Assembly: GCF_004000825.1 (NCBI RefSeq)
Contig: NZ_BILZ01000013.1
Location: 45,420 to 109,419 of the forward strand
Direction of reading: 5' to 3'
DNA length: 64,000 bases
From: Paenibacillus kobensis NBRC 15729
GTDB lineage: Bacteria > Bacillota > Bacilli > Paenibacillales > Paenibacillaceae
Shown: piece after piece, positions 59,028 through 64,000 of the stretch
Numbering within the stretch: the first letter of the stretch is position 1
Layout: every line of letters begins with the position of its first letter
Notes under the pieces: generated by a model
Database searches by the model: none
What the model was told of the DNA's origin: nothing
Seen by the model: the letters and a program-made list of their open reading frames with translations, nothing else
Position numbers and translations under genes: made by a program

Positions 59028-60404
59028 TCACCGCATCAGCTTCCGAATCACCTTCAGCCCGAACGACGAAGCCGAAGGATACCGCAGCGGAATATCGAAT
59101 AACGTCGTCTGCCGGAGCACGCTCTTGCGGTGCGAGAACGTATCGAACGTGCTCTCGCCGTGGTATCTTCCGATCCCGCTCTCGCCGACGCCGCCAATAG
59201 GCAGAAACGGCGAGGCAAAATGCATCAGCGTATCATTGATGCAACCGCCGCCGAACGACAGCCTATCGACGACGTGCTGCTGCAGCTCCCGGCTGCCGCT
59301 GAACAAGTAAAGCGCCAGCGGCTTCGGCCGTGCCAGCACGGCTTCGAATACTTCTTCAATCTTGACGTATGGGAGTACCGGCAGCACCGGTCCGAATATC
59401 TCCTCCTGCATCACGGGCGAGCTCCAATCAACCCCGTCGAGCACCGTCGGTGCGACTGCACGCTGCGCTGCGTCCGTCTGTCCGCCGATTCGTACCGTTC
59501 CGCTTCCGCTAATGAAAGCGGAAAGCCGCTCAACATGTCTGTCGCTAATGATGTGCGTGTAGCTCGGATTGCGGAGCGGCTCTGCCCCGTACAACTCCTT
59601 AATCGCTTCGCCCAAATGCGCGATCAACGCTTCCTTCACCTCGCGCTGAACATAGACGTAATCCGGGGCGACGCACGTCTGCCCGGCGTTCGTGAACTTC
59701 CCGAAGGCGATCCGCCGCGCGGCAAGCTTCAGATCGGCATCGCTGTGAACGATGCAAGGACTCTTGCCGCCCAGCTCCAGCGTAACCGGCGTCAGATGCT
59801 TTGCCGCCGCAGTCATGACGATTCTCCCGACAGCCGTACTCCCGGTAAAAAAGATATAGTCCGTCTTCTGCGCAAGCAGCTCGGTGCTCGTCTCGACGCC
59901 GCCGAGAACGGCCGTAGCCCATTCCGGCTCGAACGACTCCGCCACAACGTCTGCTATCGCATCCGCTACATGCGGCGCCAGCTCCGACGGCTTCAGCACG
60001 ACTGTGTTGCCCGCCGCTACTGCGCCTACCAGCGGCAGCAGTGCGAGCTGCAGCGGATAGTTCCACGGCGCAATAATGAGCGTGACGCCATAGGGTTCCG
60101 GCATGACATAGCTGCTGCTCCCGAAGTGGGTCAGCGGCGTCCGCACCCGCTTCGGCTTCACCCAGCGGCTTAACCGCTTCAAGGTATGCGTAATTTCTTT
60201 GTATACGAGTCCGATCTCGGTCGTGAACGCTTCGAACTCCGACTTGTTCATATCGCGCTTCACGGCTTCCAGCAGCGCAGACTCATGCCGCTTGACCGCA
60301 TCGCGTAACGCAAGCAGCCGTTTGCGCCGCTCCTCGACCGGCTTCGTCCGCTCCGCGGTGAAAAACGCCCGCTGCCGGTCGATTAATGCTGTTATACTGC
60401 TCAT
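59028..60404 (-). CDS. Aldehyde dehydrogenase (YwdH/class-3 type)
   Basis: The 458-residue enzyme has I-I-A-P-W-N-Y-P-L-Q-L (NAD site), F-F-T-G-S-T-A-V-G-R-I, the general-base Glu in L-E-L-G-G-K-S-P, and the nucleophile in N-A-G-Q-T-C-V-A-P-D-Y. It resembles YwdH-like fatty and aromatic aldehyde dehydrogenases. ATG 60404 is chosen with AAGGAGG 12 bases upstream; an upstream frame to 60449 lacks support. It is divergent from the YhhN gene. Confidence 0.9.
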   Translation of the reverse strand: MSSITALIDRQRAFFTAERTKPVEERRKRLLALRDAVKRHESALLEAVKRDMNKSEFEAFTTEIGLVYKEITHTLKRLSRWVKPKRVRTPLTHFGSSSYVMPEPYGVTLIIAPWNYPLQLALLPLVGAVAAGNTVVLKPSELAPHVADAIADVVAESFEPEWATAVLGGVETSTELLAQKTDYIFFTGSTAVGRIVMTAAAKHLTPVTLELGGKSPCIVHSDADLKLAARRIAFGKFTNAGQTCVAPDYVYVQREVKEALIAHLGEAIKELYGAEPLRNPSYTHIISDRHVERLSAFISGSGTVRIGGQTDAAQRAVAPTVLDGVDWSSPVMQEEIFGPVLPVLPYVKIEEVFEAVLARPKPLALYLFSGSRELQQHVVDRLSFGGGCINDTLMHFASPFLPIGGVGESGIGRYHGESTFDTFSHRKSVLRQTTLFDIPLRYPSASSFGLKVIRKLMR

Positions 60405-60514
60405 CTGGAACGCCGACCTCCTTGGGAAAGTCATCATTATGGAAATCATGTTGTGTCCTGCATTTCATGCTACAATGGATGGGAAATCATTCAAGATCTC
60501 GAAGGAGCGGTTAT

Positions 60515-61156
60515 TTGTTGAGAACGTTCGGGCTTCCTCTGCTCATTGTCATCATGGGCATCCTCTACATTACGGTTATTCCCGATGACCCGCTTGCGGT
60601 CAAACTGCTGTTCAAAGTAATCCCGATGGCGCTAATGATTGTGTACGCATTCTCTCGCATTCCGCATGATGGCAAGCGCTTTCATTGGGCGACGATCATC
60701 GGCCTCTTCTTCTGTATGGTCGGCGACGCCACGCTCGAATGGTTCGTCATCGGCTTGTCGGCTTTTCTGATCGGCCATCTCTGCTATATGACAGGCTTCT
60801 TCCAACAATGGCGGTTCTCTGCCGTTCGGTTCGCCGCCATTATCCCGATCGCGCTGTATGCCGCTTATATGGGGACCCAACTCGTGCAAGCGTTGAACGA
60901 TCAGGACAAATCGAACCTCGTCATACCAGTCATCGCCTATATTACAGTCATTGCAGTGATGACTTGGTCTGCGATTATGACCGGACGGCGCTGGGCGATC
61001 ATCGGCAGCCTGCTGTTCCTGGCATCGGATTCGATTCTCTCGTGGAATATGTTTATCGAAGAGTTGTCGTATTCCGGCGCTCTGATCATGACGACTTACT
61101 ATGCGGCGCAAATCTGCATCGCGCATAATGTCGGCCACCGCCCGGCGGCCGACTAG
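60515..61156 (+). CDS. YhhN-family membrane protein (lysoplasmalogenase-like)
   Basis: TTG 60515 is chosen because AAGGAG lies 7 bases ahead; the frame is open to 60386 but unsupported there. Eight hydrophobic segments in about 213 residues, with F-C-M-V-G-D-A-T-L-E-W-F and S-L-L-F-L-A-S-D-S-I-L-S-W-N, characteristic of YhhN/TMEM86 proteins. Relatives hydrolyse the vinyl-ether bond of lysoplasmalogens. It is divergent from the aldehyde dehydrogenase, whose product could oxidise the released aldehyde; the link is inference. Confidence 0.82.
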   Translation: MLRTFGLPLLIVIMGILYITVIPDDPLAVKLLFKVIPMALMIVYAFSRIPHDGKRFHWATIIGLFFCMVGDATLEWFVIGLSAFLIGHLCYMTGFFQQWRFSAVRFAAIIPIALYAAYMGTQLVQALNDQDKSNLVIPVIAYITVIAVMTWSAIMTGRRWAIIGSLLFLASDSILSWNMFIEELSYSGALIMTTYYAAQICIAHNVGHRPAAD

Positions 61157-61215
61157 CTTCGCAGCGTCGGCTTAGCAAGCAACCTTGATAGCAGAACGCG
61201 CCTAAGAGCGTCCTG

Positions 61216-61581
61216 CTATCTCGGATTCAGCACATTCTCCTCCAATACGGCGAACTTGTCTCCGTACTCCTTAATAATATGCTTCTCTCCCCAATTGCAT
61301 AGCGCATCCAGAATCGAGCGTAGACTAAGACCGTATTCGCTCAGCTCGTACTCCACCTTCGGCGGAACCTGATTGTAGCTGATCCGGTTCACAATGCCGT
61401 CCTGTTCCAGCTCCCGAAGCTGCTGCGTCAGCATCTTCTGCGTAATGCCCGGCATAAGCCGCTTCAAGTCGCTCGTCCGTTTCTTCCCGTGCGTCAGATG
61501 GCACAAAATAACGCACTTCCACTTGCCGCCGATCACCTCAAGCGTCGCTTCAACGGAAATGTTATATTTTTTGACTGCCAT
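61216..61581 (-). CDS. HxlR-family transcriptional regulator
   Basis: The 121-residue protein has the HxlR pattern V-E-A-T-L-E-V-I-G-G-K-W-K-C-V-I-L-C-H-L, then K-R-T-S-D-L-K-R-L-M-P-G-I-T-Q-K-M-L-T-Q-Q-L-R-E-L-E-Q-D-G-I-V-N-R. A cysteine near the N-terminus (W-K-C) may sense electrophiles. GGAGAGGAG is upstream. It is divergent from an MFS gene across a palindromic operator, so it probably controls that transporter and the following aldo/keto reductase. Confidence 0.92.
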   Translation of the reverse strand: MAVKKYNISVEATLEVIGGKWKCVILCHLTHGKKRTSDLKRLMPGITQKMLTQQLRELEQDGIVNRISYNQVPPKVEYELSEYGLSLRSILDALCNWGEKHIIKEYGDKFAVLEENVLNPR

Positions 61582-61615
61582 AGGCTTGCTTGCTCCTCTC
61601 CATGCTCAAAAGTTT

Positions 61616-61680
61616 ATAGGTACTTTTAAGTACCTATATTACTTCTGGGTTACTATATAACCTTCAAGTATCTATATTAC
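61616..61680. promoter_or_regulatory. Palindromic operator and repeated half-sites between hxlR and MFS genes
   Basis: ATAGGTACTT and AAGTACCTAT (61616-61637) are perfect 10-bp inverted arms around TT, typical of HxlR targets. AAGTACCTATATTAC (61629-61643) recurs as AAGTATCTATATTAC (61666-61680), a 15-base direct repeat with one mismatch. Confidence 0.7.
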
Positions 61681-61775
61681 GGGAAAGTGCGTACTGTTTA
61701 TTTGCTTCCAATGCATTCATAATAGCACTTACCGACCGGTCGGCACCATCTCAACTGAATAAGAAGGTGTTCTTA

Positions 61776-62987
61776 ATGAATCCAAGACAAGCAAACGTGG
61801 CGCTTCTTATGCTTGCGCTTAGCGCCTTTGCCATCGGAACGACCGAGTTTATCAGCGTTGGGCTGCTGCCCTTGATCGCCGAAGACCTGCATATATCTGT
61901 CGCAACATCCGGCCTAACCGTGACGCTCTATGCGCTTGGCGTAACCGTCGGAGCCCCCGTTCTAACGTCACTGACCGCCCGCATTCCGCGCAAAACGCTT
62001 CTAATTGCCGTCATGCTGACGTTCATTATCGGCAACGGGTTGGCAGCCGTCGCTTCCAGCATCGGCGTTCTGCTGACGGCACGCGTCATCTCGGCGTTCG
62101 CACACGGCGTCTTCATGTCGATCGGCTCAACCATTGCCGCCGATCTCGTGCCTGAGAACCGCAGAGCTAGCGCGATCTCGATCATGTTCTCCGGGCTGAC
62201 CGTTGCGACGGTTACCGGCGTGCCGATCGGCACTTATATGGGACAGCAATGGGGCTGGCGCACCGCGTTTATCGCGATTGTCATCGTCGGCGTCATCTCG
62301 CTGCTGGCGCATTGGGCGCTCATCCCGTCGAATTTGCGGCGCGGGCAGGCGGCCCGTCTCGGAGAACAGTTGAAGCTCGTCTCCCGCGGCCGGCTGCCGC
62401 TCGCATTCGCGATTACCGCGCTCGGCTATGGCGGAACATTCGTCGTCTTCACTTATTTGTCCCCACTACTGCAGGACGTATCCGGGTTCAAGGAAGGAAC
62501 GACGGCATTGATTCTTCTGTTATACGGCGTCGCCATCGCGATCGGCAATATTATCGGCGGCAAGGCGGCCAACCGCAAACCTGTGCACGCGCTGCTCATT
62601 ATGTTCATCCTGCAGGCCATTGTACTGCTGATGTTCAGCTTCACCGCTCCGTACCAAGCGCTTGCGCTGGTCACGGTGTTCATGTTGGGGCTGCTCGCAT
62701 TCATGAACGTGCCAGGCTTGCAAGTGTATGTCGTCATCCTGGCGGAGCGGTATGCGCCCCAGGCGAAAGATTTTGCGTCAGCCGTCAACATCGCCGCATT
62801 CAATGCGGGCATCGCGGTCGGCGCCTATACGGGCGGCCTTGTCGCAGAGCATCTGGGCCTCATCCATACCCCATGGATAGGTGCTGTCATGGTATTCGGC
62901 GCAGTCCTTCTGACCGCCTGGATGCGGTCGCTGGAAATGCGGGACAGCCGCTCAACTGGAAAACTGCATCCAGCAAAGGTACAATGA
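61776..62987 (+). CDS. MFS exporter (DHA1, AraJ/YdhP-like)
   Basis: ATG 61776 is chosen; the GTG at 61767 overlaps the GAAGGTG site. Twelve hydrophobic segments in 403 residues; S-A-F-A-I-G-T-T-E-F-I-S-V-G-L-L-P is the start typical of AraJ-like DHA1 exporters, followed by P-V-L-T-S-L-T-A-R-I-P-R-K. The gene is divergent from hxlR and 77 bp ahead of the aldo/keto reductase on the same strand, probably in one operon. Substrate unknown. Confidence 0.88.
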   Translation: MNPRQANVALLMLALSAFAIGTTEFISVGLLPLIAEDLHISVATSGLTVTLYALGVTVGAPVLTSLTARIPRKTLLIAVMLTFIIGNGLAAVASSIGVLLTARVISAFAHGVFMSIGSTIAADLVPENRRASAISIMFSGLTVATVTGVPIGTYMGQQWGWRTAFIAIVIVGVISLLAHWALIPSNLRRGQAARLGEQLKLVSRGRLPLAFAITALGYGGTFVVFTYLSPLLQDVSGFKEGTTALILLLYGVAIAIGNIIGGKAANRKPVHALLIMFILQAIVLLMFSFTAPYQALALVTVFMLGLLAFMNVPGLQVYVVILAERYAPQAKDFASAVNIAAFNAGIAVGAYTGGLVAEHLGLIHTPWIGAVMVFGAVLLTAWMRSLEMRDSRSTGKLHPAKVQ

Positions 62988-63064
62988 TCTTTAGCAATTT
63001 GATGCATCAGGAAACATCGGTATAGCATAGGAAACTAACCTAACCAATCAGGAGGATTTCGAAT

Positions 63065-63907
63065 ATGGCTCAGAACTTACAATCCACTACAACTCTTCAT
63101 AATGGCGTCGCAATGCCTTGGCTCGGCCTCGGCGTATTCCAAGTAGCGGAAGGCGAATCGGTCGTTGAATCGGTCAAATCGGCGATCCGCTTCGGCTACC
63201 GCAGTATCGATACGGCAGCGATCTACGGCAACGAGCGCGGCGTCGGCCAAGGCGTCCGCGAGGCGCTTGCAGAGACGGGTCTGAACCGCTCCGACCTGTT
63301 CATTACGTCGAAAGTATGGAATGCGGATCTCGGCTATGAGCCAACGCTCGCCGCATTCGACGCGACGATGGAGAAGCTCGGCCTGGACTATTTGGACCTG
63401 TATCTGATCCACTGGCCGGTCAAAGGCAAGTACAAAGAAGCTTGGCGCGCCCTGGAGACGCTGTATAAGCAAGGCCGCGTCCGTGCAATCGGCGTCAGCA
63501 ACTTCCACGTGCATCATCTGGAGGATGTAATGGCCGATGCAGAAATTAAGCCGATGGTCGACCAAGTCGAGTACCATCCGCATCTGGCACAGCCGGAGCT
63601 TCGCGCATTCTGCCGTGCGAACGGCATCGTTCTCGAGGCATGGTCGCCGCTGAAGCAAGGCAAGCTGCTGGACGAGCCGACGATCGTGAAGCTGGCGGAG
63701 AAATACGGCAAATCGGTTGCACAAATTATTTTGCGCTGGGATCTGCAGAATGAAGTCGTGACGATTCCGAAGTCGGTCAAAGACCACCGGATCGCCGAGA
63801 ACGGCTCCGTCTTCGACTTCGAGCTGTCGGCCGAGGACATGGCGCTGCTGGACGGCCTGAACCGCGACGAGCGCGTAGGTCCGGACCCGGATAACTTCAA
63901 CTTCTAA
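63065..63907 (+). CDS. Aldo/keto reductase (YvgN/YtbE-like)
   Basis: The 280-residue TIM-barrel protein has the catalytic Asp and Tyr (S-I-D-T-A-A-I-Y-G-N-E), Lys (I-T-S-K-V-W-N) and His (L-I-H-W-P-V-K), plus I-G-V-S-N-F-H and the NADPH-binding I-P-K-S-V-K near the end. Relatives reduce methylglyoxal and other aldehydes. AGGAGG precedes the ATG. It probably belongs to the hxlR-regulated detoxification unit with the MFS exporter. Confidence 0.92.
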   Translation: MAQNLQSTTTLHNGVAMPWLGLGVFQVAEGESVVESVKSAIRFGYRSIDTAAIYGNERGVGQGVREALAETGLNRSDLFITSKVWNADLGYEPTLAAFDATMEKLGLDYLDLYLIHWPVKGKYKEAWRALETLYKQGRVRAIGVSNFHVHHLEDVMADAEIKPMVDQVEYHPHLAQPELRAFCRANGIVLEAWSPLKQGKLLDEPTIVKLAEKYGKSVAQIILRWDLQNEVVTIPKSVKDHRIAENGSVFDFELSAEDMALLDGLNRDERVGPDPDNFNF

Positions 63908-63923
63908 TCGATATAGGATAGTG

Positions 63924-63969
63924 AAAAGGCTGCATCCGAAGGTGATAACCTTCATGATGCAGCCTTTTT
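63924..63969 (+). terminator. Terminator of the aldo/keto reductase gene
   Basis: AAAAGGCTGCATC (63924-63936) pairs perfectly with GATGCAGCCTTTT (63956-63968), with an inner GAAGG/CCTTC hairpin and a T run at the end. Confidence 0.95.
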
Positions 63970-64000
63970 GCTATGTGAGGCGGCTACGGCGGCGCTCTAA

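Noticed and set aside
59130..60173. 347-codon open frame on the plus strand across the aldehyde dehydrogenase
   Set aside because: Antisense to a fully conserved enzyme gene and with no ribosome site.

Overview
The window looks like chromosome of an endospore-forming, Gram-positive bacterium of the Paenibacillaceae (Paenibacillus-like). It carries a complete gerA-type germination operon, an alpha/beta small acid-soluble spore protein, two sporulation-type sensor kinases, a YheC/YheD coat-type ATP-grasp protein, two S-layer-homology (SLH) proteins and BmrCD-type ABC exporter genes. Genes use strong AGGAGG ribosome sites with many TTG and GTG starts, and the DNA is GC-rich. No rRNA, tRNA, CRISPR array, phage module or insertion sequence was seen.

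Layout. 1-9.8 kb: a truncated GNAT acetyltransferase, a multi-PAS cytoplasmic histidine kinase, a Gmad2 lipoprotein with 14-residue repeats, an Lrp/AsnC regulator, the gerAA-AB-AC operon plus a small membrane protein, and an orphan lipoprotein. 9.8-24.5 kb: a MATE exporter, a LipL-like octanoyltransferase, a membrane sensor kinase behind a sigma-H/Spo0A-type promoter, a heterodimeric ABC exporter (bmrC, bmrD) behind what looks like a leader-peptide attenuator, a ThrE-type exporter, a VTT-domain protein, an APH-fold kinase, YheC/D and a metallophosphoesterase. 24.5-29.6 kb: a Fur box, a broken siderophore-binding protein, then a distinctly AT-rich five-gene island that resembles the sporulation-delaying-protein (Sdp) toxin system: secreted Ala-rich peptide, DUF5819/SdpA-like protein, HTTM (SdpB-like) protein fused to a DCC thiol-oxidoreductase domain, a tiny membrane protein and an ABC-2 permease without an ATPase.

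29.6-45.7 kb: SASP; Rrf2 regulator, DoxX and FrnE-like DsbA protein; a frameshifted beta-propeller protein; a ribbon-helix-helix protein with a decaying polyglutamine tract next to a second DnaN clamp; an AraC/MFS pair; an SLH protein; a lipoprotein, ECF sigma, anti-sigma operon with a membrane protein/lipoprotein pair; a YoaE-like molybdopterin oxidoreductase; and an alkyltransferase-like (ATL) protein. 45.8-64 kb: a GT4 glycosyltransferase, two proteins of unknown function, yjlC-ndh behind a Rex-like site, a 183-bp inverted array of 50-bp repeats, a 43-residue ORF and a divergent spermidine-synthase homologue, a polysaccharide deacetylase, a coiled-coil protein, an MBL hydrolase with an AbrB-type membrane protein, MarR, a second SLH protein, aldehyde dehydrogenase, YhhN, HxlR/MFS and an aldo/keto reductase.

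The strongest leads are the attenuator ahead of bmrC, the Sdp-like peptide island and the sigma-H/tandem Spo0A-box promoter of the membrane kinase. All functional calls come from reading motifs and gene order; no database search was run.
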